Below, piece after piece: positions 1-5,621 of a DNA stretch of 5,621 bases (position 1 is its first letter; the number at the start of each line of letters is the position of its first letter). Origin of the DNA: an uncultured Rhizobiaceae group bacterium (GTDB lineage: Bacteria; Pseudomonadota; Alphaproteobacteria; Rhizobiales; Rhizobiaceae). The stretch covers positions 1-5,621 of the forward strand of contig CALDZZ010000127.1 in NCBI GenBank assembly GCA_937944075.1, in the 5' to 3' direction. The notes beneath the pieces were generated by a model. It was not told where the DNA came from. It saw nothing but the letters and a program-made list of their open reading frames with translations, and did not search any database. The translations under genes were made by a program, and so were the position numbers.

Positions 1-983
1 CCAAAATACCAGACAAAAAGACTCATGGAATAATTCACATTATCAATCTTCTTTTTTGTCCAGCGTTTTGGCTTGCGCTTTGGCAGGAGGTTTTGATACC
101 CCCAAGCGCTGTCTGCATTACTGACCACAATATCTGATTTCAAAGTGCGACCGTCTTTGAGAATAACACCAGATGCTCGCTCATCCTCTACAACAATTTC
201 ACTTACAGGTGAATTGAGCAAAAGCGTTCCATCCTGTTCCAGCATCAGATCCACCATGCCCTGAACCAGCGCACCTGTGCCACCGTATGCATAATGAACG
301 CCATATTCCCGCTCAAGATAGGCAATCAAACTGTAGACACTGGTGACCTTTGTTGGATTTCCACCCACGAAAAGCGGATGAAAGCTTAATGCTATTCGGA
401 GCTTTTCATTTTTGATGTGCTTGGCAACATGACCATACACGGTTCTGTCTGCGCGTTTTGTAATCAGCTCCGGCAAAAATTTCAGCATGTCTATGAATTT
501 GTGAAACGGTTTGTGCATGAGTGAAAAGCCAAGAGAATAATTGGCCTTGCTCTCTTCAAAAAATGCCTCATAGCCAGCAACGTCGTCCGGGTTGAAGCGG
601 GCAATTTCCTTGCGCATGAACTCTGCGTCACCCTTACAGGTAAAGACATCCCCATCATCAAAGCGAATACGATAAAACGGGTCCATCGCCTGAAGCTGGA
701 TGTGGTCCTCCATCTTCTTGCCGCACAACTCCCACAGTTCTTCAAACACGAATGGTGCCGTTATAATGGTAGGGCCGGCATCAAAGGTAAAACCATCCTG
801 CTTGAACACACTGGCACGTCCGCCAGCCTGCTCAAGTTTTTCAACGATGGTTACACGGTACCCTCTCGCTCCAAGACGGATCGCGGCTGCCAGGCCGCCG
901 AACCCGGCGCCTATGACGATGGCGTGCGGTTTATCAGCCGAACGAGCGGATATTGTTTCTGACTCGAAAAAATGTGTATTCAT
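1..983 (-). CDS. crtI: Phytoene desaturase CrtI, 5' part (C-terminus beyond left edge)
   Basis: FAD-dependent phytoene desaturase, which introduces double bonds into colourless phytoene to give neurosporene or lycopene at the membrane. About 327 residues are visible of the roughly 500 usual for the family; the C-terminal third lies outside the window. Seen in the sequence: a dinucleotide-binding fold at residues 20-50 with VIGAGFGGLAAAIRLG (23-38) and the ribose-binding acidic E48 in IVEK; GGRA (54-57); FDAGPTIIT (67-75); DPFYRIRFDDG (101-111); and the family block SFHPLFVGGNP (200-210) followed by YGGTGALVQG (233-242) and SMSLFVWYFG at the edge. These fit CrtI better than CrtD. The ATG at 983 is the only plausible start before the FAD motif, but it has no Shine-Dalgarno sequence and lies inside a PpsR-like site. 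The reading frame is intact throughout the visible part. It follows bchO by 49 bp on the same strand. The number of desaturation steps cannot be told from the sequence. Confidence 0.93.
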   Translation of the reverse strand, partial: MNTHFFESETISARSADKPHAIVIGAGFGGLAAAIRLGARGYRVTIVEKLEQAGGRASVFKQDGFTFDAGPTIITAPFVFEELWELCGKKMEDHIQLQAMDPFYRIRFDDGDVFTCKGDAEFMRKEIARFNPDDVAGYEAFFEESKANYSLGFSLMHKPFHKFIDMLKFLPELITKRADRTVYGHVAKHIKNEKLRIALSFHPLFVGGNPTKVTSVYSLIAYLEREYGVHYAYGGTGALVQGMVDLMLEQDGTLLLNSPVSEIVVEDERASGVILKDGRTLKSDIVVSNADSAWGYQNLLPKRKPKRWTKKKIDNVNYSMSLFVWYF

Positions 984-992
984 AACTTTACA
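975..992. promoter_or_regulatory. PpsR/CrtJ-type operator, exact TGT-N12-ACA, at the crtI start
   Basis: The plus strand reads TGT, twelve bases, then ACA (TGTATTCATAACTTTACA), an exact match to the PpsR/CrtJ consensus TGT-N12-ACA of photosynthesis genes. It covers the crtI start codon (981-983), so a bound repressor would block initiation there. A second, near-consensus site begins 7 bp further upstream of crtI (1000-1017). Seen: the motif. Known: PpsR/CrtJ binds such palindromes, usually in pairs, and represses pigment genes in oxygen. Inferred: that it is used here. The six fixed bases alone occur by chance often, so the pairing and the location carry the weight. Confidence 0.6.
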
Positions 993-999
993 TTAAATA

Positions 1000-1017
1000 C
1001 GTAAAGTAAAATTGACA
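1000..1017. promoter_or_regulatory. Second PpsR/CrtJ-like operator upstream of crtI (one mismatch)
   Basis: Read on the minus strand this is TGTCAATTTTACTTTACG, that is TGT-N12-ACG, one base off TGT-N12-ACA, with the A/T-rich core usual for such sites. It is 7 bp from the exact match at 975-992. The facing halves of the two sites form the inverted repeat CTTTAC/GTAAAG (986-991 and 1001-1006). The pair fills most of the 49 bp between bchO and crtI. A loose -10-like TATTTA lies between them (994-999, minus strand), so bound protein would cover a crtI promoter. I found no convincing -35 box. Confidence 0.5.
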
Positions 1018-1032
1018 CAAGGGTAAATAGAC

Positions 1033-1902
1033 TTATTTCATGTCCTTGCCGTCGAAGAATGTTTTGATCCTAATGGCAACTGTTTGAGGTGTTTCCTCAT
1101 GAACAAGATGCCCGTATCCCTTGAAGACTTCTCGCTTGCTGCCCTGAACCAGTTTTTGTGTTTTCAGGCTCATGGAAGGTTCTATTGTTCCATCCTTGTC
1201 GCCTATAATTTGCAAGAAAGGCAATTGCAGGTTTTTCAATTGGTCGGCCACGGGTTCCAACTCCCAGTTTGCCATCATCGCCAACGTTCCCTCAACATGA
1301 TCTGCAGATTGCAAAGCACGCTGATAATATTCAAGATTTCGTTCATTGAGTTTAGAGCCGGTTGAATCAATCAAGCCCTCTACACGAGAGCGACTTGAAG
1401 CGCTAAATGCAAAAAAATGGGATACGAAAGGATTAACAAACAGCATCCTTGCAGCCATTGGAAATATCTGTCCGGCAAAGCCTGGGAAAGGATAAAAAGC
1501 ACCATTGATGGAGACAAGTTTGTCTGGATTGATTGGTGAATGGGATGTCATGGTAACTGCTATGGCAGCGCCTGCCGAATGGCCGACAATCATATCGGGT
1601 TGAAACGAGAGCTTATCAAGCAGTTTAACAATTTCAGCAGATATGGAAGGCAAGGTTGGAGAGCCATTATACATGCGAGATGTAAATCCGTGACCCGGCA
1701 AATCCAGTGCCATGACCTCATTCGTTTGCCTTAGGATATTGAATATATCAGCAACGGAATGTGTGGTTGCACCTGTGCCGTGGAGTAATAAAATCCTTGC
1801 TCCACTACCGGCAGTTTGCACATGCCAGTTCATTCCATCCAGCTTTACGAATTGACTGTATTGATGATTTGGCCAGCTATGCCCTAGCGACTTCCAGTTC
1901 AC
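1033..1902 (-). CDS. bchO: BchO, alpha/beta-hydrolase-fold protein linked to Mg-chelatase
   Basis: 289-residue alpha/beta hydrolase-fold protein, the usual length for BchO. It is commonly annotated as a Mg-chelatase accessory protein or putative Mg-chelatase-associated hydrolase; its exact reaction is not settled. Seen: the family start NWKSLGHSWPNHQYSQFV (2-19); the oxyanion-hole motif HGTGATTHS (41-49); DLPGHGFT (67-74); the nucleophile elbow GHSAG with S109; an acidic candidate in GDKDGTIEP (D235 or D237); and the candidate catalytic histidine H265 in GYGHLVHEE. A complete catalytic set thus appears present, so it could be an active hydrolase. No signal peptide is evident. The start is a GTG at 1902, preceded by AGCAGG with a 7-base gap and only 4 bp after the bchD stop. 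The nearby ATG at 1907 meets a stop after two codons. Translation is probably coupled to bchD as the third gene of bchIDO. Confidence 0.92.
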   Translation of the reverse strand: MNWKSLGHSWPNHQYSQFVKLDGMNWHVQTAGSGARILLLHGTGATTHSVADIFNILRQTNEVMALDLPGHGFTSRMYNGSPTLPSISAEIVKLLDKLSFQPDMIVGHSAGAAIAVTMTSHSPINPDKLVSINGAFYPFPGFAGQIFPMAARMLFVNPFVSHFFAFSASSRSRVEGLIDSTGSKLNERNLEYYQRALQSADHVEGTLAMMANWELEPVADQLKNLQLPFLQIIGDKDGTIEPSMSLKTQKLVQGSKREVFKGYGHLVHEETPQTVAIRIKTFFDGKDMK

Positions 1903-1906
1903 GCCA

Positions 1907-3703
1907 TTACCTGCTGGCTCTGACTGCGTCTGAAAGGTTTTTTGAGCTTACAAACGGCATGGGCAGATAGTTTGCACCAAGGGCCTGTGATATTTCACGT
2001 GCCTTTGGACTTGCCAGTTTGCTGACATCAACAAGCAGGCACGGTATGTCATTTGCAGCAATCATTTCGCTAACCTTCATGGCGTCTGACATGGCTTGTG
2101 CACGACCGCCCGTGCCATCCAGCGCAACATTTGCACTGCCATCCGTGAGCAAGACAATTGACGTCATTCGACCATTCCGCATTTCTTCACTTGCAATCAG
2201 GAAGGCAGACTGCAGCCCGCTTGCCAAAGGTGTACCTCCGCCTCCCGGTAATGCAGAAAGTGATTTTTTTGCTCTCACAAGTGATCGAGTTGGCGGCAAT
2301 AAAACTTCAGCCTCACGCTTTCTAAAACTGACCAGGGCAACATGATCGCGTCTTGCGTAACCTTCTGCCAAGAGACTTTCGATTGCACCCTTTGCTTCTG
2401 CCAGGCGGTTCAGTGCTGTTGAGCCTGATGCATCCACTACGAATATCGTGGATGTTTCTGTATTCTCCTTGTAGCGACGGATATGAAAATCCTGTGGCCG
2501 GACGTGAATACGGTCGCAACTGCCTTCAACTGTTGCTTCAATCTGACTTCTTCGCATTTTTTGCCACGGTATTGCAGCACGAAGGGTTGCAATCAAATCA
2601 AGAGACTGACCGGAGCGCAAAGTTCCTCGCCTGCTGGCGACTGGCCTTCCGCGTTTGTGGCTATATTGACGAGCACCCTTCCGCCCTTGAGACATGGACT
2701 TTGCATTGAGTGAAAGCGTTGCAACAAGTTGATCCAAGAGTCCGTCAGGCAGCTCACTTGCAAGCGCCTCTATCGACATATCCTCCAATGGCTTTTGTGA
2801 TAGATCCGCACTCTGCTCCTGGTCTTGATGATTGTCTTCATCTTTCTCGTGTTCGGGTTCCGGCTCTTCTTCAAGCACCTCATCTGCAGGCGGCTGCGGA
2901 AGATATTTTGCTCTTTGAAGCAGGGAAAGCCTGATACTTGTCAGAACATCCTCTTGGAGCACCTTGGTTCTGCCATTCAAACGGGCATTTAAAATGGCGA
3001 CCTGAATCGCTTGCTGAATCGGCCTCATGGATGTGATGCCCATTGACAGTGCGAGAGCGCAAATTTCCTCGATAATTGTATTATCGCAGATTGCCGAGGT
3101 TGCTGTCTGTTTGAAGTCAGGCCTTACCGCATGTTGCAACACCCGGTAGCTAATTGGGGATAAATCCAGATGAAACATGATGCGATCGCAAAGACTTTCA
3201 GAAAGCGGCTGATCTCCCTCGTCACTTTCATCAAATACAATCAGCCCGAATGCCGCCTGGTCTCTGGCACTCATGCCATCTCTTTCCACATGGACATGAC
3301 CATTATCCATTGCGGATGTAACTTGAGAAATTGTTTCTGACGGGACAAGATTTGCCATTGGAACAACCAGCATCTCATCATGACATTGGGCCAAAAGCCC
3401 CTTGCTGGCAATGCGCTTGCCACTAGCAAGGGTTGCAGAGAGATCAAGTCCTCCAATTAATCGTTGTTCATCAATGCCAACGGGCATTTTATGAAAAACC
3501 GTTTTTGAAACGATTTCTTCAAGGCGTTGCATCAGGTGTTCTCGCACCGGACCTGCATGCGCCTTAATTCGCAAGCTTGGAGGATTGTTTGCAATCCCGT
3601 TGCGCACCATAAGCGCAATCATTTCAAGCGTCAGACAAGCATCATTCCACAATGCTTCCTCAAGTGAGGTTTCCCGGGTTGCATTTGCTGTATTCTGAGC
3701 CAT
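1907..3703 (-). CDS. bchD: Magnesium chelatase subunit D (BchD)
   Basis: Subunit D of Mg-chelatase forms the double-ring complex with BchI that drives Mg insertion into protoporphyrin IX on BchH. 598 residues, slightly longer than the roughly 560 of Rhodobacter BchD. Three parts are visible. First, a degenerate AAA+ domain (about 1-265): it aligns with BchI (GGLDLSATLASGKR for GALDIEQALVNGEK), but the Walker A loop is gone (AHAGPVREHL, 48-57) and the Walker B acids are lost (MLVVPMANLV, 111-120), so it should not hydrolyse ATP. Second, an acidic, proline-containing linker (about 272-300) followed by a basic stretch (339-364). Third, a VWA (integrin I) domain (about 415-598) with a full MIDAS metal site: DASGS (D424, S426, S428), T491 in GGGGTPLASG, and D521 in LLTDGS. 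The ATG at 3703 follows the bchI stop by 12 bp and has no good Shine-Dalgarno sequence, suggesting coupled translation. Confidence 0.96.
   Translation of the reverse strand: MAQNTANATRETSLEEALWNDACLTLEMIALMVRNGIANNPPSLRIKAHAGPVREHLMQRLEEIVSKTVFHKMPVGIDEQRLIGGLDLSATLASGKRIASKGLLAQCHDEMLVVPMANLVPSETISQVTSAMDNGHVHVERDGMSARDQAAFGLIVFDESDEGDQPLSESLCDRIMFHLDLSPISYRVLQHAVRPDFKQTATSAICDNTIIEEICALALSMGITSMRPIQQAIQVAILNARLNGRTKVLQEDVLTSIRLSLLQRAKYLPQPPADEVLEEEPEPEHEKDEDNHQDQEQSADLSQKPLEDMSIEALASELPDGLLDQLVATLSLNAKSMSQGRKGARQYSHKRGRPVASRRGTLRSGQSLDLIATLRAAIPWQKMRRSQIEATVEGSCDRIHVRPQDFHIRRYKENTETSTIFVVDASGSTALNRLAEAKGAIESLLAEGYARRDHVALVSFRKREAEVLLPPTRSLVRAKKSLSALPGGGGTPLASGLQSAFLIASEEMRNGRMTSIVLLTDGSANVALDGTGGRAQAMSDAMKVSEMIAANDIPCLLVDVSKLASPKAREISQALGANYLPMPFVSSKNLSDAVRASR
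1910..1915 (-). promoter_or_regulatory. Ribosome binding site deciding the bchO GTG start
   Basis: The minus strand reads AGCAGG here, inside the last codons of bchD, 7 bases before the GTG at 1902. The GTG begins the frame that encodes the conserved BchO N-terminus, and the intervening ATG (1905-1907) is out of frame and closes at once. This supports a GTG start with coupling to bchD termination. Confidence 0.6.
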
Positions 3704-3715
3704 GGCTTTTGGTGG

Positions 3716-4747
3716 CTAGGCCACATTCCTGTCTGCCAACACCTGATCGAGAATGCGCTCTACGCGAACGCTGCCCCTGGAATCATCAAGTGGATTACGG
3801 CGCAACCTGTGCCCAAGGGCCAAAGGAGCCATATTGGAAATATGTTTTTCAGTGACCTTTATATCACCGGACCAGGCAGCCTCTGCACGTGAAGCCTTGA
3901 TAAGGGTGAGTTCACCACGCAAGCCATCCGTACCGAGAGCAATACAAATTTCTGCAATCAGAGCCAACATCTGGTCATCTACATCGACCTTGGAGACAAG
4001 ATCTCTTGAACGTGAAATACGATTACGCAGTTTGGTCGTTTCGCGTTTCCAATCCTGAGTGAAATTGACAGGATCCTTGTCAAACGCATCGCGACGCTTG
4101 ATGACTTCTACGCGTTCGCTGATGTCACCAGGCGTTGTAACATCCACAGAAAGACCAAAACGGTCCAGAAGTTGGGGACGTAAATCGCCCTCTTCGGGAT
4201 TACCACTTCCGATCAAGACAAACCGTGCCGGATGGCGCAAGGACAACCCTTCACGCTCAACCACATTCCAGCCGGATGCAGCAACATCAAGCAGCACATC
4301 AACCAGATGATCTTCCAGCAGGTTTACCTCGTCAATATAGAGAAAACCGCGGTTTGCATCTGCCAGCAGACCCGGCTCAAAACGCTTTTCTCCATTCACA
4401 AGTGCCTGCTCAATATCAAGTGCCCCCAGAACACGGTCTTCTGTCACACCAAGTGGCAAGTCTACGACGGGCACAGCGATCTTGTGACTTTTGATTTCAG
4501 TCTTTTCTGCGCATTCCCTGCATTGCACTCCTTCATCGGTGCCAGAGCACTGATACCGACAATCACGGGCAGCTTCTATTTTTGGCAGGAGGGCAGCCAA
4601 TCCACGCACTGCAGTTGTTTTACCGGTGCCACGATCACCCAGAGCCAGGACACCTCCAAGGGACGCGTCAACGGCTGACAAGACAAGCGCGTGTTTCAAC
4701 TCGGTCTGCCCGACAATGGCTGCAAATGGATATGTGACTTGCGTCAT
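3716..4747 (-). CDS. bchI: Magnesium chelatase ATPase subunit I (BchI)
   Basis: AAA+ ATPase subunit of Mg-chelatase, which powers Mg insertion into protoporphyrin IX together with BchD and BchH in the cytoplasm. 343 residues, near the usual 340-350. Seen in order: FAAIVGQTELK (8-18); Walker A GDRGTGKTT (37-45); the family block VVDLPLGVTEDRVLGALD (94-111); Walker B FLYIDEVNLL (135-144); sensor 1 in GSGNPEEGDLRP (180-191); arginine finger LLDRFG (193-198); sensor 2 GLRGEL (275-280); and the conserved HRLRRNPLDD (313-322). A four-cysteine cluster, C63-x3-C67-x8-C76-x2-C79, sits in the loop after Walker A. The ATG at 4747 is chosen because GAGGGA lies 6 bases upstream and the protein then begins at the normal family position. 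An in-frame ATG at 4804 would add 19 unconserved residues and overlap the predicted -10 box. First gene of bchIDO. Confidence 0.97.
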   Translation of the reverse strand: MTQVTYPFAAIVGQTELKHALVLSAVDASLGGVLALGDRGTGKTTAVRGLAALLPKIEAARDCRYQCSGTDEGVQCRECAEKTEIKSHKIAVPVVDLPLGVTEDRVLGALDIEQALVNGEKRFEPGLLADANRGFLYIDEVNLLEDHLVDVLLDVAASGWNVVEREGLSLRHPARFVLIGSGNPEEGDLRPQLLDRFGLSVDVTTPGDISERVEVIKRRDAFDKDPVNFTQDWKRETTKLRNRISRSRDLVSKVDVDDQMLALIAEICIALGTDGLRGELTLIKASRAEAAWSGDIKVTEKHISNMAPLALGHRLRRNPLDDSRGSVRVERILDQVLADRNVA

Positions 4748-4753
4748 ATTGTT

Positions 4754-4759
4754 TCCCTC
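4754..4759 (-). promoter_or_regulatory. Ribosome binding site of bchI
   Basis: The minus strand reads GAGGGA, 6 bases before the ATG at 4747. It is the clearest Shine-Dalgarno sequence in the window and settles the bchI start against the longer in-frame ATG at 4804. Confidence 0.75.
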
Positions 4760-4799
4760 ATGCAACTGCGGAAATACACGCAACAGCGCAATCCACAAA

Positions 4800-4817
4800 T
4801 GCAAAATATAAATTACA
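4800..4817. promoter_or_regulatory. PpsR/CrtJ-like operator over the predicted bchI -10 box
   Basis: The plus strand reads TGCAAAATATAAATTACA, TGC-N12-ACA, one base off the PpsR/CrtJ consensus TGT-N12-ACA, with an A/T-rich centre. It covers the proposed bchI -10 box (4803-4808) and lies exactly 8 bp from the companion motif at 4826-4843. Two such sites 8 bp apart over the -35 and -10 boxes match the known CrtJ arrangement at bchC of Rhodobacter capsulatus. Binding here is inferred. Confidence 0.45.
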
Positions 4818-4831
4818 CTTTATTATGACAA
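4803..4831 (-). promoter_or_regulatory. Predicted sigma70-type promoter of bchIDO
   Basis: On the minus strand a -35 box TTGTCA (4826-4831, five of six bases matching TTGACA) is followed after exactly 17 bp by TATTTT (4803-4808, four of six matching TATAAT). Transcription would begin near 4796, giving a leader of about 49 bases before the bchI ATG. Both boxes fall inside PpsR-like motifs, as expected for a repressed photosynthesis promoter. Confidence 0.5.
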
Positions 4832-4851
4832 TTTTTTCTGACATGTATAGT
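4825..4851 (+). promoter_or_regulatory. Possible bciB promoter with transcription starting at or near the ATG
   Basis: The plus strand shows ATGACA (4825-4830, five of six bases matching TTGACA) and TATAGT (4846-4851, five of six matching TATAAT) with a short 15-bp spacer. Transcription would start about 6-7 bases after the -10 box, at or next to the ATG at 4858, which has no Shine-Dalgarno sequence. The short spacer makes this tentative. It would overlap the PpsR-like site at 4826-4843. Confidence 0.3.
4826..4843. promoter_or_regulatory. PpsR/CrtJ-like operator over the predicted bchI -35 box
   Basis: The plus strand reads TGACAATTTTTTCTGACA, TGA-N12-ACA, one base off TGT-N12-ACA, with a strongly A/T-rich core. 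It covers the bchI -35 box (4826-4831) and ends 15 bp before the bciB ATG, so one bound repressor pair could shut both divergent genes. It is 8 bp from the site at 4800-4817. Confidence 0.45.
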
Positions 4852-4857
4852 CCCAAG

Positions 4858-5621
4858 ATGTTAAAGAATTTGGACAACCCCTTGCAATTAAGACAACCCG
4901 TGCCCAGAAACCTGTGCACCGATTGTGGTATCTCACGCACTGCAAATCCTTCTCGTTGCGGCACAGCCTGTCAGTTTATCAAACCCGATTATGATACGCT
5001 GGAAACAAACACCCATGGGCGACCTCGCAATGAAACTGCCAGTCCGGACGAATTGCATTTCGGAGTTTTCAACCGGATTGTTCGCGCCAGCATGAAACAA
5101 GCAGATGAAGGTGCCCAATGGACCGGAATTACAACCCAATTGGCAAAACGTGCGCTTGAAAAAGGGCTAGTGGATGCTGTTATTGCCGTAAAGCCTGATC
5201 CACAAGATCGCTGGAATCCTTTACCGGTACTGGTTACACAACCAGAAGAAATGGCACAGTGCAGAGGCATGCGGATGGGCTATGCTCCAACGCTCGCATT
5301 GCTGGAACCGGCCATCAAGGCAGGACACAAGCGCATTGCGGTTGTCGGGATACCCTGTCAGATATATGCCCTTCGTGCACTTGAAAAAACCTTTGGCCTT
5401 GAGCGGTTATATGTCATCGGCACCCCTTGTTCTGATAATACGACAACGGAAAATTTTCACAGTTTCCTTGAACTTTTGGCAGATAATCCGGAGGATATCT
5501 CCTATTTGGAATTCAGGGCGGACTATCAGGTCGAACTCAGATTTGATGATGGTAGCAAACAGGAAATACCATTTCTGAAATTGCCTATTTCAAAATTGCC
5601 CGGTGATTTTTTCCCAACGAC
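4858..5621 (+). CDS. bciB: BciB-type 8-vinyl reductase (FrhB family), 5' part
   Basis: Member of the coenzyme F420 hydrogenase/dehydrogenase beta-subunit (FrhB) family. In a photosynthesis cluster it is best read as BciB, the ferredoxin-dependent flavin/iron-sulfur enzyme that reduces the C8 vinyl group of divinyl (proto)chlorophyllide. The relative 7-hydroxymethyl chlorophyll a reductase is less likely without chlorophyll b chemistry. 254 residues of about 400 are visible. Seen: an N-terminal cluster C20-x2-C23-x10-C34-x3-C38 (LCTDCG, then RCGTACQFIKPDY), likely ligands of a [4Fe-4S] centre; GAQWTGITT (85-93); CRGMRMGYAP (135-144); GIPCQI (164-169); GTPCSDNTTTENF (188-200); YLEFRADYQVELRF (216-229); and FLKLPISKLP (239-248). 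A second cysteine cluster expected soon after FFP lies beyond the edge. The start may be the ATG at 4858 or the in-frame ATG at 4843; neither has a clear Shine-Dalgarno sequence. I prefer 4858 because 4843 falls within the operator motif. Confidence 0.85.
   Translation, partial: MLKNLDNPLQLRQPVPRNLCTDCGISRTANPSRCGTACQFIKPDYDTLETNTHGRPRNETASPDELHFGVFNRIVRASMKQADEGAQWTGITTQLAKRALEKGLVDAVIAVKPDPQDRWNPLPVLVTQPEEMAQCRGMRMGYAPTLALLEPAIKAGHKRIAVVGIPCQIYALRALEKTFGLERLYVIGTPCSDNTTTENFHSFLELLADNPEDISYLEFRADYQVELRFDDGSKQEIPFLKLPISKLPGDFFPT

Noticed and set aside
702..962. Plus-strand open frames of 86 and 98 codons opposite crtI
   Set aside because: They lie antisense to the conserved FAD-binding part of crtI, and their translations show no recognisable domain.
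986..1006. Inverted repeat CTTTAC-N9-GTAAAG as a terminator hairpin after bchO
   Set aside because: The stem is only 6 bp, A/T-rich and without a T-run. It is better explained as the facing halves of two PpsR-like sites.
1905..1907. ATG start for bchO overlapping the bchD stop
   Set aside because: That frame reads ATG GCG TGA and ends immediately; the conserved N-terminus needs the GTG at 1902.
2019..2934. Several plus-strand open frames opposite bchD, up to 118 codons
   Set aside because: bchD is conserved across the whole stretch in the other strand; these frames look like by-products of its codon use.
4225..4678. Plus-strand open frames of 89 and 148 codons opposite bchI
   Set aside because: They overlap the Walker A to Walker B region of bchI in antisense and have low-complexity, unfamiliar translations.
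3716..4804. Longer bchI beginning at the in-frame ATG at 4804
   Set aside because: The extra 19 residues are not part of the family, the ATG lies in the predicted -10 box, and the ATG at 4747 has a good GAGGGA ribosome site.
4933..5270. Minus-strand open frames opposite bciB
   Set aside because: They are antisense to a clearly conserved FrhB/BciB reading frame and have no recognisable features.
1..5621. Search for a CRISPR array, tRNA, insertion sequence or other mobile element
   Set aside because: No spaced direct repeats, tRNA-like fold, transposase or terminal inverted repeats were seen; the window is almost fully covered by intact pigment genes.

Overview
The window is a piece of a bacteriochlorophyll/carotenoid photosynthesis gene cluster, most likely from an anoxygenic phototrophic proteobacterium. 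The run bchI-bchD-bchO next to crtI, with PpsR/CrtJ-type operators, is the arrangement typical of purple bacteria and aerobic anoxygenic phototrophs. Base composition looks to be a little under 50% G+C by eye, which is low for many alphaproteobacterial phototrophs. I cannot name the genus from the sequence.

Layout. Four genes lie on the minus strand, reading from right to left: bchI (3716-4747), bchD (1907-3703), bchO (1033-1902) and the 5' two thirds of crtI (1-983, running off the left edge). The gaps are 12 bp (bchI/bchD), 4 bp (bchD/bchO) and 49 bp (bchO/crtI). bchIDO is therefore almost certainly one transcription unit, while crtI has room for its own promoter. On the plus strand, divergent from bchI, a gene of the FrhB/BciB family starts at about 4858 and runs off the right edge. 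It is probably the ferredoxin-dependent 8-vinyl reductase bciB.

How it works together. BchI and BchD are the AAA+ motor and the VWA-containing platform of Mg-chelatase. With BchH, which is not in the window, they insert Mg into protoporphyrin IX, the first committed step to bacteriochlorophyll. BchO is an alpha/beta-hydrolase-fold protein that travels with the chelatase genes. BciB would act later, reducing the C8 vinyl group of a chlorophyllide intermediate. CrtI desaturates phytoene for the carotenoid branch. Both intergenic control regions carry a pair of TGT-N12-ACA-like motifs 7-8 bp apart, the arrangement used by the oxygen/light repressor PpsR (CrtJ). This suggests that both pigment branches share one repressor.

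The window is nearly all coding, and no stretch over 300 bp lacks a gene. I saw no RNA gene, mobile element, CRISPR array or clear terminator. The gene content is well known. The points worth a second look are the operator pairs, the choice of a BciB-type reductase, a cysteine cluster inserted in BchI, and possible leaderless starts of crtI and bciB.
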